Shown here piece after piece: positions 46,763 through 56,572 of a stretch of DNA of 64,000 bases (its first letter is position 1; every line of letters starts with the position of its first letter). The notes beneath the pieces were generated by a model, which ran no database searches, was not told the DNA's origin, and worked only from the letters and a program-made list of their open reading frames with translations. The position numbers were made by a program, and so were the translations under genes. Source of the stretch: a bacterium SCSIO 12696 (GTDB lineage Bacteria; Pseudomonadota; Gammaproteobacteria; Pseudomonadales; Porticoccaceae); NCBI GenBank assembly GCA_024397955.1, contig CP073744.1:558001-622000 (forward strand). The letters run 5' to 3'.

Positions 46763-47962
46763 TCAAATAGCCCTAAAACCCCGTTCCAGATCCGCTTTAA
46801 TATCTTCAATGTCTTCCAGGCCAACAGCTACGCGAATCAGGCTCTGGCTAATACCCGCCTGTTCCCGCTGCTCATCGGTCAAGCTGCCATGGGTTGTGGT
46901 AGCCGGGTGAACAATGGTGGTTTTAGCGTCCCCCAAATTGGCCGTCAAAGACAGTAGCTTGGTGCTGTCGATCAATCGCCACGCCTGTTCGCGACCACCG
47001 TCAATTTCGAAAGCCACCACGCCGCCAAATGCTTTCTGCTGCCGTTTAGCCAATTCATGTCCCGGGTGTTCTGGTAGCCCTGCGTAGTAAACTTTGGTTA
47101 CTTTTGGGTGTTCATTTAACCACTGAGCAAGCACCATGGCACTGGCGGAGTGAGCCTCCACTCGAAGGCGCAGGGTTTCCAGGCCCTTGAGAAACACCCA
47201 GGCGTTAAACGGGCTCATATAAGGGCCAGCAGCACGAATAAACAGTCGTACGGCATCAATGTGCTCTTTGCCACCAACTACGGCACCGCCCAATGCCCTG
47301 CCCTGGCCATCGATGTATTTTGTGGCAGAGTGAATCACCACATCCGCCCCAAACTCAATGGGCTTTTGCAGTGCAGGTGTACAAAAACAATTGTCCACCA
47401 ACAGCAAGGCATCATGTTGATGGGCAAGATCAGCCAATGCACTCACATCGCCAACAACGGCTCTGGGGTTGGATGGGGTTTCAATAAAGAAGCCTTTGGT
47501 ATTTGGCTGAATGGCAGAGCGCCACTCATCCATATCATCCAACGCCACAAAGCTCACCTCCAGGCCAAAGCGGCTGAGGTGTTTGTTAAACAGCGATATG
47601 GTAGCCCCAAAAACGTCTTTGGAGCAGATGATGTGGTCACCAGCATTAAACAATGCCATGCAGGTGCACAAAATTGCTGCCATGCCAGATGCAGTGCCAA
47701 TTCCGGCTTCAGCACCTTCCAGTGCCGCTATACGTTCTTCAAAGGCGCGTACAGTGGGGTTTGTATAGCGGCTGTACACATTGCCTTCACGCTCATTGGC
47801 AAAGGTGAGAGCCGCCTGTTCAGCGTTGTCAAACACATAACTTGATGTGAGAAACAGCGCTTCGGAGTGCTCCTGCTCGTGACTGCGTGCTACACCGGTG
47901 CGAATTGCCAGTGTATCCAGGCCAGCACCTGTCAGCGGAGAGTTATCGTCTTTATCGATCAC
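46763..47962 (-). CDS. metZ: O-succinylhomoserine sulfhydrylase
   Basis: MetZ makes homocysteine directly from O-succinylhomoserine and sulfide in methionine synthesis. The 399-residue PLP enzyme of the Cys/Met metabolism family has YSRYTNPTVRAFEERIAALEG-type N-terminal features (YSRYTNPTV), ATASGM-like GTASGMAAI, and PLP Lys215 in HSATKYIDGQGR. The C-terminal LTDEQREQAGISQSLIRVAVG is typical. The close link to purF (nine-base gap) matches the pseudomonad order, which supports MetZ over cystathionine gamma-synthase or gamma-lyase. Confidence 0.94.
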   Translation of the reverse strand: MIDKDDNSPLTGAGLDTLAIRTGVARSHEQEHSEALFLTSSYVFDNAEQAALTFANEREGNVYSRYTNPTVRAFEERIAALEGAEAGIGTASGMAAILCTCMALFNAGDHIICSKDVFGATISLFNKHLSRFGLEVSFVALDDMDEWRSAIQPNTKGFFIETPSNPRAVVGDVSALADLAHQHDALLLVDNCFCTPALQKPIEFGADVVIHSATKYIDGQGRALGGAVVGGKEHIDAVRLFIRAAGPYMSPFNAWVFLKGLETLRLRVEAHSASAMVLAQWLNEHPKVTKVYYAGLPEHPGHELAKRQQKAFGGVVAFEIDGGREQAWRLIDSTKLLSLTANLGDAKTTIVHPATTTHGSLTDEQREQAGISQSLIRVAVGLEDIEDIKADLERGFRAI

Positions 47963-47971
47963 AGTAATGTC

Positions 47972-49498
47972 CTAAACACCTGCAGAGGCGTTGTGAATAC
48001 CAATCAGCTCTGCGGATTCTGTACCGCTGTCTTTATCGCCTTTGGCGTTGTCATTGCGCGCCTTATTCAACGCATCAAGGTACGCTTGATCCACATCGCC
48101 GGTAATGTATTCGCCATTGAATACCGAACAGTCAAAGTGGTTAATATCGCTGTTGCCTTCTTTCGCCGATTCAATCAAATCGTCCAAATCCTGGTAAATT
48201 AATTTGTCGGCACCAATTTCCTCAGCAATTTGTTCCACTGTGCGGCCGTGGGCAATCAGCTCCTCCGCCGAAGGCATATCGATGCCGTAAACGTTGGGGA
48301 ACTTCACTTCAGGCGCGGCAGAGGCGATGTAAACCTTGTTGGCACCAGCATCACGGGCCATTTGAATAATTTCACCACTGGTGGTGCCACGCACGATGGA
48401 ATCATCCACCAGCAACACGTTCTTGCCCTGAAACTCCAGTTTATTGGGGTTGAGTTTCTGGCGTACGGATTTTTTACGCTGCTTTTGCCCCGGCATAATA
48501 AAGGTGCGGCCGATATAGCGGTTTTTCATAAAGCCTTCACGCAGCTTCAGCCCCAGACGCTCGGCAATACTTTGCGCGGCAACCCGGCTGGTATCGGGAA
48601 TGGGAATAACGACATCGATATCTTGCTCGGGAATTTCGCGGAGAATTTTTTCCGCCAGCTTCTCTCCTTGACGAAGGCGACATTTGTACACCGACACATC
48701 GTCAATCATGGAATCCGGGCGAGCGAAATACACATGCTCAAAAATACAGGGCACCAGTTGTGGATTTTCAGCACACTGACGGAGATGCAGTTTGCCCTCC
48801 ATATCAACGAACAGCGCCTCTCCCGGGTGCACGCTGCGCACCAGTTCATAGCCCATGGTATCGAGGGCTACGCTTTCAGAAGCCACCATGTATTCGGTGC
48901 CCTTTGCACCTTGCCGTTTGCCATAAACCAGCGGGCGAATGCCCAACGGATCGCGAAAGGCAAATAAACCGTAGTTGGCAATCAAACCCACCACCGCATA
49001 GGCTCCGGTGCAGCGACCGTGCAGGCGCTCTATCGCAGCAAAAATATCTTCCGGCCCTGGCTTGAGCTTGCCCTGCAACTGCAATTCGTTGGCGAACACA
49101 TTGAGCAGTAGCTCCGAATCCGAGTCGGTATTCACATGCCGCATATCGGATTTAAAAATGTGCTCATGCAACTGGGAAGAGTTGGTTAAGTTGCCGTTGT
49201 GAGCCATGCAAATGCCGTAGGGAGAATTCACGTAAAACGGCTGAGCCAGAGCGGGGCTGGAACTGCCCGCTGTGGGGTAGCGTACATGGCCAATGCCTAC
49301 GTTGCCTTCCAGCAGTTTCATGTGCCGGGTATGAAACACATCCTTGACCAAACCATTGTCCTTGCGCTGGTGAAAAACACCGTTGTCACAGGTGGTAATA
49401 CCCGCGGCGTCCTGGCCTCGATGCTGCAACATGGTAAGGGCGTCATACAGTTCCAGATTGACGTTACCATTACCAAAAATACCGACTATGCCACACAT
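47972..49498 (-). CDS. purF: Amidophosphoribosyltransferase
   Basis: PurF makes phosphoribosylamine from PRPP and glutamine, the first step of purine synthesis. The 508-residue protein has the N-terminal nucleophile Cys2 (MCGIVGIFG), the glutaminase motifs [11 protein letters not shown] and [12 protein letters not shown], and the PRPP loop [15 protein letters not shown]. It lies downstream of cvpA, as in E. coli and Pseudomonas. Regulation by PurR is usual in relatives; I saw no clear operator here. Confidence 0.97.
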   Translation of the reverse strand: MCGIVGIFGNGNVNLELYDALTMLQHRGQDAAGITTCDNGVFHQRKDNGLVKDVFHTRHMKLLEGNVGIGHVRYPTAGSSSPALAQPFYVNSPYGICMAHNGNLTNSSQLHEHIFKSDMRHVNTDSDSELLLNVFANELQLQGKLKPGPEDIFAAIERLHGRCTGAYAVVGLIANYGLFAFRDPLGIRPLVYGKRQGAKGTEYMVASESVALDTMGYELVRSVHPGEALFVDMEGKLHLRQCAENPQLVPCIFEHVYFARPDSMIDDVSVYKCRLRQGEKLAEKILREIPEQDIDVVIPIPDTSRVAAQSIAERLGLKLREGFMKNRYIGRTFIMPGQKQRKKSVRQKLNPNKLEFQGKNVLLVDDSIVRGTTSGEIIQMARDAGANKVYIASAAPEVKFPNVYGIDMPSAEELIAHGRTVEQIAEEIGADKLIYQDLDDLIESAKEGNSDINHFDCSVFNGEYITGDVDQAYLDALNKARNDNAKGDKDSGTESAELIGIHNASAGV

Positions 49499-49534
49499 AA
49501 TTTATTAACCTAAACGCTCTGTTTTACGATATTG

Positions 49535-50062
49535 CTAAACACGTGAACCGTTTGTTTCCGGTTGAGATTTCAGTAACTCTTGCCCCGACTGATACAGGTT
49601 GGCACCCATATCATTCGCCCATTGTTCAAACTTCAGGAAGTGGGGAATCAGTTTCGATTGTTGCCACCACGGATCTTCATTGACTGGCAAAGCCTTGGGC
49701 GCAAGTATCAGCACCACAAGCACCAACAGCAAGCCGCGAGCCACACCGAACAAAGCGCCGATCAAGCGGTCGGTACCGCTAAGACCGGTGGCCTTGACTA
49801 GTTGGCCGATCAAGAAGCTAACCAGCATGCCCACCAATAGTGTTCCCACAAGCAAGACGATCCAGGCAACAATCAATTGCAGGGAAGGGGTTTCAATCAG
49901 ATTGGTAAATTGTTCAGACAGCGGTTGGTGAAATTTTACCGCAACCACCACGGCAATCAGCCACATCGCCAATGACAGCGCTTCGCGGACAAAGCCCCGA
50001 ACCAAACTAATCAGTGCAGATAACACGACGATGGCAATAATCGCCCAATCAGCCCAGTTCAT
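49535..50062 (-). CDS. cvpA: CvpA family membrane protein
   Basis: CvpA is an inner-membrane protein first known from colicin V production and linked to envelope homeostasis. The 175-residue protein begins MNWADWAIIAIVVLSALISLVRGFVREALSLAMW, the family hallmark (core LVRGFVREALSL), with four membrane segments and a hydrophilic C-terminal tail. It sits between the SPOR gene and purF, its standard place. Confidence 0.95.
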   Translation of the reverse strand: MNWADWAIIAIVVLSALISLVRGFVREALSLAMWLIAVVVAVKFHQPLSEQFTNLIETPSLQLIVAWIVLLVGTLLVGMLVSFLIGQLVKATGLSGTDRLIGALFGVARGLLLVLVVLILAPKALPVNEDPWWQQSKLIPHFLKFEQWANDMGANLYQSGQELLKSQPETNGSRV

Positions 50063-50117
50063 TGGTCGGTTGCTCCTCGCAGGAATGGCGCGATTTTATC
50101 AGAGTGCATCATGAACT

Positions 50118-50660
50118 TCAGGGTTCAAAAGAAAGAATCTTTGATTTAACACGATATTTGCTGTCGACTTTCTTTTGAGCCTGTAAGAGGGTCTGTTTAT
50201 CCGCATCAGGGCCGATATAAACGAAAAACAGGCCCCGAGCCGGGTTTTCTCGTTGATAGGCTTTGTAGCCGTCTGCCAACAGCGATTTTTCCAATTTTCG
50301 GGCCCGTTCCTGCTCGCTGAAAGCGCCCACTTGGATCACCCAGGCCGCGAGCAGCCCCTGCTCGTTGAGACCAGGAGCTGGCACAGGCTCAGGCGTGGGC
50401 TCTTCTTCAACCGCAGGCACATCCGCAACAGCCGGTTCTTCGGGCTGGAAAGAGCGTTCGGCCGGTTTGGGGAAGGTAATATTCTGCGGCCGTTTAGGTT
50501 CTTCAAAAGTCAGCTCGGCGATATCTGGCCGCGGGGGAATTTGTGAGGTTGTGTCGATATAGCGCTCACCGCTGAAATCAAACAGCATTGGCAAAAATAT
50601 AATTGCCAGGGCCGCCAATACAAAAGCCCCTACAACCCGCTGTTTCAGACCGTCATTCAA
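50118..50660 (-). CDS. SPOR-domain cell-division protein (DedD-like)
   Basis: The 180-residue protein has a short cytoplasmic N-terminus (GLKQRVVGAFVLAALAIIFLPMLFDF), one membrane helix at about 9-27, a Pro/Glu-rich periplasmic linker (about 50-100) and a C-terminal SPOR domain (about 105-180, AWVIQVGAFSEQERARKLEKSL). SPOR domains bind denuded septal peptidoglycan, and DedD supports cell division. Its start overlaps the folC stop by eight bases, as in relatives where dedD follows folC. Confidence 0.93.
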   Translation of the reverse strand: MNDGLKQRVVGAFVLAALAIIFLPMLFDFSGERYIDTTSQIPPRPDIAELTFEEPKRPQNITFPKPAERSFQPEEPAVADVPAVEEEPTPEPVPAPGLNEQGLLAAWVIQVGAFSEQERARKLEKSLLADGYKAYQRENPARGLFFVYIGPDADKQTLLQAQKKVDSKYRVKSKILSFEP

Positions 50661-51876
50661 CTGACGTCACTCCGTTACGTTGTAACCATTGCAGCCCTGC
50701 CGCCACGGTAAAAAAAGACCCAAAAACCACTGCCCTGCCTCCAGGGCCTGCTGCTTCCAAGGCCTGCTCAATGGCAGCACCCACAGACTCAAATTGACTG
50801 GAATTCAGCCCATTATTGTACAACAGCTCGGCGATTGTATCCGGAGATGCTGCGCGAGGCATATTGGTCAACGGCGCCAGAAACCAGTGCTCTGATAGCT
50901 CAACCATGGGCTGGAGGACACCATCCATGTCCTTGTCTGCCATCATTGCCACAACCGCTTGGCATTGCTTGCCAGTTTGCCTCAAACGCAACGCCAACAG
51001 TTCTGCAGCAGCCGGATTGTGAGCAACATCCAGTATCAATTCACGATCGCCTACAGGTATTCGCTGAAAACGCCCAGGCAGACGAACTTCAGCCAAAACA
51101 CTCAACAGCTGCTCGCGGGGCGGCAAGTATCCCAGTAGGCTTGCCGCTTGAATCGCACAGGCTACGCTGGGGATCGGTAGTCTGGCTGCTTGGGTGATCT
51201 CTGCAGGATACTGAAAGTCTTGCCCCAGATAGCTGCTGTGACAACCAATGCGACTGACTTCATCAGCAAAATTAGCAGGCAGATTTTCCTCACCGCAAAT
51301 AAGTGGCTTGCCTGCACGGGCAATGCCTAATTTTTCTGAAGCAACAGCTTCCCGCGTGTCTCCCAGGTACTCCTGATGATCCAAATCGATACTGGTGATG
51401 ACCGCAATGTCGGCATCCACCACATTCACCGCATCAAGACGGCCGCCCAGGCCCACTTCCAATACAGCCACATCCACCTGAGCTTCCGCCATCACCACAA
51501 AAGCTGCCAGGGTGGTAAATTCAAAATAGGTTAATAAAACCTCTCCCCGAGCATTCTCTACCGTTTCAAATGCCAAACACAGGCGGGCATCGTCCACAGG
51601 TTGCCCATGTATGGCAATTCGCTCGTTAAAACGCAGTAAGTGAGGAGACGTGTACGAGCCAACAGTAAGACCAGCAGTCTCTAAGATAGCCGTTAAAACC
51701 GCCACGCAAGAGCCTTTGCCGTTGGTACCGGCAATAGAAATAACCGTGGGCGCAGGCGAAACAATGCCGAGGTGTTGATACACCTCGGCAACACGATTCA
51801 GGCCCAATTCAATTTGCTGGCGGTGACGCCCTTCCAACAATTTGAGCCATTCTTCAAGAGAGCTCGGGTTTGACAA
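50653..51876 (-). CDS. folC: Bifunctional folylpolyglutamate/dihydrofolate synthase
   Basis: FolC adds glutamate to dihydropteroate and to tetrahydrofolates. The 407-residue ATP-dependent Mur-family ligase has the P-loop GTNGKGS (50-56), the SPHLLRFNERI loop, the ELGLGGRLDAVN-like VGLGGRLDAVNVV, and LDVAHNP. It follows accD by 12 bases and overlaps the SPOR gene by eight bases, so the group is one operon. Confidence 0.96.
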   Translation of the reverse strand: MSNPSSLEEWLKLLEGRHRQQIELGLNRVAEVYQHLGIVSPAPTVISIAGTNGKGSCVAVLTAILETAGLTVGSYTSPHLLRFNERIAIHGQPVDDARLCLAFETVENARGEVLLTYFEFTTLAAFVVMAEAQVDVAVLEVGLGGRLDAVNVVDADIAVITSIDLDHQEYLGDTREAVASEKLGIARAGKPLICGEENLPANFADEVSRIGCHSSYLGQDFQYPAEITQAARLPIPSVACAIQAASLLGYLPPREQLLSVLAEVRLPGRFQRIPVGDRELILDVAHNPAAAELLALRLRQTGKQCQAVVAMMADKDMDGVLQPMVELSEHWFLAPLTNMPRAASPDTIAELLYNNGLNSSQFESVGAAIEQALEAAGPGGRAVVFGSFFTVAAGLQWLQRNGVTSVE

Positions 51877-51888
51877 AATGGCTAGGGG

Positions 51889-52812
51889 CTATTCGCTTTC
51901 GCTGGCCACCGGGGCTTCAGATTCCTCGGCCTCATCTTCTTCAACCACAGGAAACTCATCACGGCCGGTGAACTTCGCCAACAGGCGAGCAACCGTATCG
52001 CGCATTTCCAGGCGCGGAATAATCATATCGATGGCGCCGTGGTCCAGCAGAAATTCCGCCCGCTGAAAACCCGGCGGCAATTTTTGGCGAATGGTCTGCT
52101 CGATAATATTTGGCCCGGCAAAACCCGCTCGGGCGCCCGGTTCGGCCGCATTAATATCACCAAGCAACGCCAGGCTAGCAGAGACACCGCCGTATACCGG
52201 GTCAGTCATAATGGAGAAGTATGGCGTACCCTGTTGTTTCAGCTTTTCCACAATTGCACTGGTTTTGGCCATTTGCATCAGCGAGATCAGGGCTTCCTGC
52301 ATACGAGCACCGCCGGTTGCCGGAAAACAAATCAGGGGAATATTTTCTTCAAGAGACAGCTTTGCTGCGCGGGTGAATTTTTCACCCACCACATAACCCA
52401 TGGAGCCACCGTGAAAAGCGAATTCAAACGCGACCACCACTACGGGGATGCCTTTAACAGATCCTCGCATGGCTACAACCGCGTCTTTTTCACCGGTTTT
52501 TTTCTGGGCTTCGCTGAGACGATCCTTGTACTTTTTAACGTCCTTGAATTTCAGGCGGTCGATAGGCTCGACCTCTGTGCAAATTTCTTCGCGTCCGTCT
52601 TTGTCGAGGAACACATCCAGTCGACGACGGGCACCAATGCGCATATGGTGTGAGCACTTGGGGCAAACGTCCATATTGCGTTCAAGCTCCGGGCGATACA
52701 ACGGTGCGCCGCATTTAGGGCATTTTTTCCACAACCCTTCCGGAACACTTTGGGTGCGGTCTTTCTTCTGGGTGGTAAGCCCCTGGGGTCTGATCTTTTC
52801 AAGCCAGCTCAT
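51889..52812 (-). CDS. accD: Acetyl-CoA carboxylase carboxyltransferase beta subunit
   Basis: AccD with AccA transfers carboxyl from biotin to acetyl-CoA to form malonyl-CoA. The 307-residue protein has the N-terminal zinc finger with Cys31, Cys34, Cys50 and Cys53 (CPKC...CPKC), then the crotonase-like core with [15 protein letters not shown] and [11 protein letters not shown]. It ends in a 20-residue acidic tail. It lies between trpA and folC, as in E. coli relatives and Pseudomonas. Confidence 0.97.
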   Translation of the reverse strand: MSWLEKIRPQGLTTQKKDRTQSVPEGLWKKCPKCGAPLYRPELERNMDVCPKCSHHMRIGARRRLDVFLDKDGREEICTEVEPIDRLKFKDVKKYKDRLSEAQKKTGEKDAVVAMRGSVKGIPVVVVAFEFAFHGGSMGYVVGEKFTRAAKLSLEENIPLICFPATGGARMQEALISLMQMAKTSAIVEKLKQQGTPYFSIMTDPVYGGVSASLALLGDINAAEPGARAGFAGPNIIEQTIRQKLPPGFQRAEFLLDHGAIDMIIPRLEMRDTVARLLAKFTGRDEFPVVEEDEAEESEAPVASESE

Positions 52813-52846
52813 AGTATCAACCTGTTCGTCGTCTATTTATTTGGTT

Positions 52847-53653
52847 CTATGAATCCAACGCACTGCGAATTTCGCCCACTATATCACTGATAGTAGCCTT
52901 TATAGAGTCGATCTGCCCATTATTGGTAGCTGCAATGGCGGACACAATGGCACTGCCCACCACTACGCCACTGGCACAAGCGGCGGCTGCGCGGGCAGTT
53001 GCGCCGTCTTTGATGCCAAAACCAACGCAGATAGGCAACTGGGTCAAAGAGCGAATTTCCCCCAGTTTTTGCTCGACCGAATCCACATCCAGATGCCCGG
53101 CACCGGTAACCCCTTTCAAGGATACGTAGTAAATAAAACCACCCGCTTGCTCCACAATCGCCTGCTGTCGTCGCGCGGTTGTGGTGGGCGCTATCAGGAA
53201 TATGTTTTCCAGGTGTTGCTGTTTCAGCACTTGGGTAAAAGGCGCAGATTCTTCTGGTGGAAGATCCACAGTTAACACACCGTCAACACCGGCGCTTTTT
53301 GCCGCATCGGCAAAGACTGAATAGCCCATTTTTTCAATAGGGTTTGCGTAGCCCATCAAAATAATCGGGGTGTGGTTGTTGGCGCGGCGAAACTCAGTCA
53401 CCATGGCAAGGGCATCACGCAAGCTGGTGCTGTGTTTTAAGGCTCGCTCGTGGGCCAGCTGGATAACTGGCCCCTCAGCCATAGGGTCTGAAAACGGTAT
53501 ACCCAACTCCAGGATATCGGCACCAGACGCCACCAGGGCGTGCATAGCATCTACGGTGACGGCAGGTTCTGGGTCACCCGCCACAATATAGGTCACCAGC
53601 GCTTTTTTATTGTCTTTTTGCAGCTGGTCGAGGGTTGTTTTAATTCGATTCAC
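52847..53653 (-). CDS. trpA: Tryptophan synthase alpha subunit
   Basis: TrpA cleaves indole-3-glycerol phosphate to indole, which is channelled to TrpB. The 268-residue TIM-barrel protein has catalytic Glu49 (LELGIPFSDP) and the phosphate loops GVTGA and GFGIKDG. The second catalytic residue, Asp60 in E. coli, is Glu60 here (PMAEGPVIQ), a conservative change also found in some other proteobacteria as far as I recall. It follows trpB by 29 bases. Confidence 0.96.
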   Translation of the reverse strand: MNRIKTTLDQLQKDNKKALVTYIVAGDPEPAVTVDAMHALVASGADILELGIPFSDPMAEGPVIQLAHERALKHSTSLRDALAMVTEFRRANNHTPIILMGYANPIEKMGYSVFADAAKSAGVDGVLTVDLPPEESAPFTQVLKQQHLENIFLIAPTTTARRQQAIVEQAGGFIYYVSLKGVTGAGHLDVDSVEQKLGEIRSLTQLPICVGFGIKDGATARAAAACASGVVVGSAIVSAIAATNNGQIDSIKATISDIVGEIRSALDS

Positions 53654-53682
53654 AAATTGTTGCTCTTAATCGATAGGTGGAC

Positions 53683-54915
53683 TTAAACCGTAATACCGTC
53701 TATGTCGGCCACGGTGAGAATATCTTTGTCGCCACGGCCAGACAGATTGACAACAATGGTCTGATCCGGGCTCATGGTGCGCGCCAGCTTGTCGGCATAG
53801 GCCAATGCATGACTGGTTTCCAGTGCCGGCATAATGCCCTCCACCTGGGTCAGATAACGGAAAGCGTCTAACGCCTCGTCATCGTTAACGGCAACATAAT
53901 CCACTCTGTTTTGATCTTTCAACCAAGCGTGTTCAGGGCCAACTCCGGGATAGTCCAGCCCGGCGGACACGGAATGGGTTTCAATAATCTGGCCGTCGTC
54001 GTCTTCCATCAGATAAGTGCGATTGCCATGCAAAACCCCTGGCACACCGACGTTCAGTGGGGCAGCGTGCTTGCCACTTTCAATACCGTAACCGCCCGCC
54101 TCTACGCCGTACATAGCCACGGATTCATCACCCAGCATCGGGTGAAACAGGCCAATGGCGTTGGAACCACCTCCCACGCAAGCCACCAGTGCGTCGGGTA
54201 ATTTACCGGTCATTTCCAGGCATTGTGCCCGGGCCTCGCGGCCGATAACCGATTGAAAATTGCGCACCAACTCCGGGTACGGATGTGGGCCAGCGCAGGT
54301 ACCAATAATGTAAAAGGTATTATCCACGTTGGTGACCCAGTCGCGCATGGCTTCGTTCATGGCGTCTTTCAGGGTGCGCGAACCGGAACTGACCGGATGC
54401 ACCGTGGCACCCAACAATTTCATCCGGTAGACGTTAAGGGCCTGACGACGCACGTCCTCTTCCCCCATGTACACATGGCATTCAAGCCCCAAGCGTGCGC
54501 ATACCGTGGCACTGGCAACGCCGTGTTGGCCCGCTCCTGTTTCCGCAATAATGCGAGTTTTGCCACTGTATTTGGCCAACAACGCCTGACCAATGGTGTT
54601 GTTGATTTTGTGGGCGCCGGTGTGGTTCAAATCTTCTCGCTTCAGGTAGATTTGCGCGCCACCGGCTTCGCGAGACCAGCGTTCAGCGTGATACAAAGGG
54701 GATGGACGGCCGACATAATGAGCCAGGTCACGATCAAATTCTGCTTGCAGTTCCGGATCCGCCTTGAGCTTGGCGTAATTGCGCTCCAGTTCATTGAGCG
54801 CGTGCATCAGGGTTTCTGAAACAAAGCGCCCACCATAGGGGCCGAAGTGCCCTTGAGGGTCGGGGTACTGATTAAAGTCGATGTTTGAAGAATGACTACT
54901 CACTGTTCTCTCCAT
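53683..54915 (-). CDS. trpB: Tryptophan synthase beta subunit
   Basis: TrpB condenses indole and serine to tryptophan using PLP. The 410-residue protein has PLP Lys103 ([11 protein letters not shown]), the GAGQHGVA loop, the phosphate-binding GGGSNAIG and C-terminal LSGRGDKD. Its start overlaps trpF by 20 bases. The trpF-trpB-trpA group placed before accD is common in gammaproteobacteria, whereas Pseudomonas keeps trpBA elsewhere. Confidence 0.97.
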   Translation of the reverse strand: MERTVSSHSSNIDFNQYPDPQGHFGPYGGRFVSETLMHALNELERNYAKLKADPELQAEFDRDLAHYVGRPSPLYHAERWSREAGGAQIYLKREDLNHTGAHKINNTIGQALLAKYSGKTRIIAETGAGQHGVASATVCARLGLECHVYMGEEDVRRQALNVYRMKLLGATVHPVSSGSRTLKDAMNEAMRDWVTNVDNTFYIIGTCAGPHPYPELVRNFQSVIGREARAQCLEMTGKLPDALVACVGGGSNAIGLFHPMLGDESVAMYGVEAGGYGIESGKHAAPLNVGVPGVLHGNRTYLMEDDDGQIIETHSVSAGLDYPGVGPEHAWLKDQNRVDYVAVNDDEALDAFRYLTQVEGIMPALETSHALAYADKLARTMSPDQTIVVNLSGRGDKDILTVADIDGITV

Positions 54916-55531
54916 CTAAGGCGCTCTTGGCGCGCTCAATAAACTGCTGCATTTTTTGTGGGCATTTTTTACCGGGCGAGCGTTCCACCCCGCCACTGAC
55001 GTCCACCGCATAAGGGCGAACTGTTTTCACCGCGCGTTCTACATTATCCGGGTTGAGGCCACCGGCGAGAATCACCGCCCGATCGATTTGCGGAATTCTC
55101 GCCCACTCAAAGGTAGCACCAGTACCGCCGTATTTGTCTTTTTGCCAGGCATCAAACAACAAACCGTGAGAGCCGCTAAAGGCCTGCGTCTGTTCTGTTA
55201 CATCCAGATCCGGCGCCATACGAATGGCTTTGTACCAAGGCCGTGAAAACTGGCTGCAAAAATCGTTGTTTTCGTCACCGTGGAACTGCAGCACCTGAAT
55301 AGGTACTGCTGCCAATACTTTGTTGACCTCAGCCTGGGAAGCGTTAACAAACAAACCCACTACGGTTACAAAAGGCCCCACAGACAATGCAATGGATTTT
55401 GCCTGTTCCACAGTAACCGCTCGAGGGCTCGGCGGGTAAAACACCAGGCCGATGGCATCGGCGCCGCAAGCAACGGCATCGAGAGCATCCTGCACGGAGG
55501 TAATGCCGCAAACTTTTACCCGAGTTGTCAC
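54896..55531 (-). CDS. trpF: Phosphoribosylanthranilate isomerase
   Basis: TrpF isomerises phosphoribosylanthranilate in tryptophan synthesis. The 211-residue TIM-barrel protein has the catalytic Cys8 (TRVKVCGIT), [10 protein letters not shown], and the catalytic Asp in AVDVSGGVE with the adjacent phosphate-binding turn. I start it at the GTG at 55531, with AGGGG upstream, which matches the family N-terminus. The frame is also open 20 codons upstream to an ATG at 55591, which would add a tail without similarity. Confidence 0.93.
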   Translation of the reverse strand: MTTRVKVCGITSVQDALDAVACGADAIGLVFYPPSPRAVTVEQAKSIALSVGPFVTVVGLFVNASQAEVNKVLAAVPIQVLQFHGDENNDFCSQFSRPWYKAIRMAPDLDVTEQTQAFSGSHGLLFDAWQKDKYGGTGATFEWARIPQIDRAVILAGGLNPDNVERAVKTVRPYAVDVSGGVERSPGKKCPQKMQQFIERAKSALDGENSE

Positions 55532-55660
55532 GCTGAACCCCTGCCGCAAAGCAGCGGATTTTAGCAAAATCGCCTGTTGGCAGCTATGCAAAATATTACG
55601 GTGGTATTACTAAAGTTGGATTGTTTTTGGACAGTGGCTTGAGGCATCAGTATCAGGCTT

Positions 55661-56557
55661 TCAGAATGATTGTCTCTGTACGCAAGCAGGCCTGCGCAGC
55701 GGTTCAGAAACCAAATAAGGCCCCGGGGCCAACTCGGGAAAAGCAAAGTCCTGCGGATAACTCACATTCACCAGATACAACCCTTGCGGCGGTGCAGTGA
55801 TTCCGGCCTGATTTCGGTCGCGCACTTCCATAAGCTCATTGATCCATTCTGGTTGATGCTGTCCAGCGCCCACGGCCATTAATGCGCCAGCAATATTGCG
55901 ACACATATGCAGCACAAAAGCGTTGGCGCGCAATTCGATAATCACCAAACTGCCCTGCCGCCATACATCCACGTAGTGCATATTGCGGTTGGGGGTTTTG
56001 GACTGGCAGCCTGCACCCCGAAAAGAGGAAAAATCCCGCTCTCCCAACAGATAATCCGCGCCCCTCTGCATTTGTTTTTCATCCAGAAGGTGGCGATACC
56101 AGGTTAAACCGGCATGCCCCAGCGCCGGGCGATAAGGTTCGTTGTAGATAACGTAGCGATAGGTGCGCGCTGTGGCGCTAAAACGGGCGTGGAACTGGTG
56201 CGGTACTGGAGCCAGCCAGTGAAAACGAATACCTGGCGGCAAATTGGCGTTAGTGCCGAGAATCCAGTTTCTCGGCTCACGCTTGGCAAGCGTGTCGAAG
56301 TGAATCACCTGGTTGGTGCCGTGAACACCAGTGTCGGTACGACCGGCACAGGCCACCGTAATGGGCTCTGCCGCCACTTTTGACAGCGCACGTTCCACCT
56401 CTGCCTGGACACTGGGGCTGTGACTCTGTCGTTGCCAGCCACAAAAAGCACTGCCGTCGTATTCAACGACGGCAGCTATGCGGTGCATGCCTTCTGGCAT
56501 TTTGTCTTCGGGGCTCAGCAGGCAGTTGCGTTGATACCCCTTGTGGACTTCAGACAT
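55661..56557 (-). CDS. truA: tRNA pseudouridine(38-40) synthase TruA
   Basis: TruA modifies positions 38-40 in the anticodon arm of many tRNAs. The protein of about 298 residues has the catalytic Asp75 in AGRTDTGVHG, the N-terminal VVEYDGSAFCGWQRQ and the C-terminal FVLHMCRNIAGALMAVG. The start is uncertain: ATG at 56557 (used here), 56500 or 56488 are possible, and the frame opens from a TTG directly after the fimV stop. It lies between fimV and trpF, the order seen in Pseudomonas. Confidence 0.94.
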   Translation of the reverse strand: MSEVHKGYQRNCLLSPEDKMPEGMHRIAAVVEYDGSAFCGWQRQSHSPSVQAEVERALSKVAAEPITVACAGRTDTGVHGTNQVIHFDTLAKREPRNWILGTNANLPPGIRFHWLAPVPHQFHARFSATARTYRYVIYNEPYRPALGHAGLTWYRHLLDEKQMQRGADYLLGERDFSSFRGAGCQSKTPNRNMHYVDVWRQGSLVIIELRANAFVLHMCRNIAGALMAVGAGQHQPEWINELMEVRDRNQAGITAPPQGLYLVNVSYPQDFAFPELAPGPYLVSEPLRRPACVQRQSF

Positions 56558-56572
56558 AAGAGTTTTTGGCAA

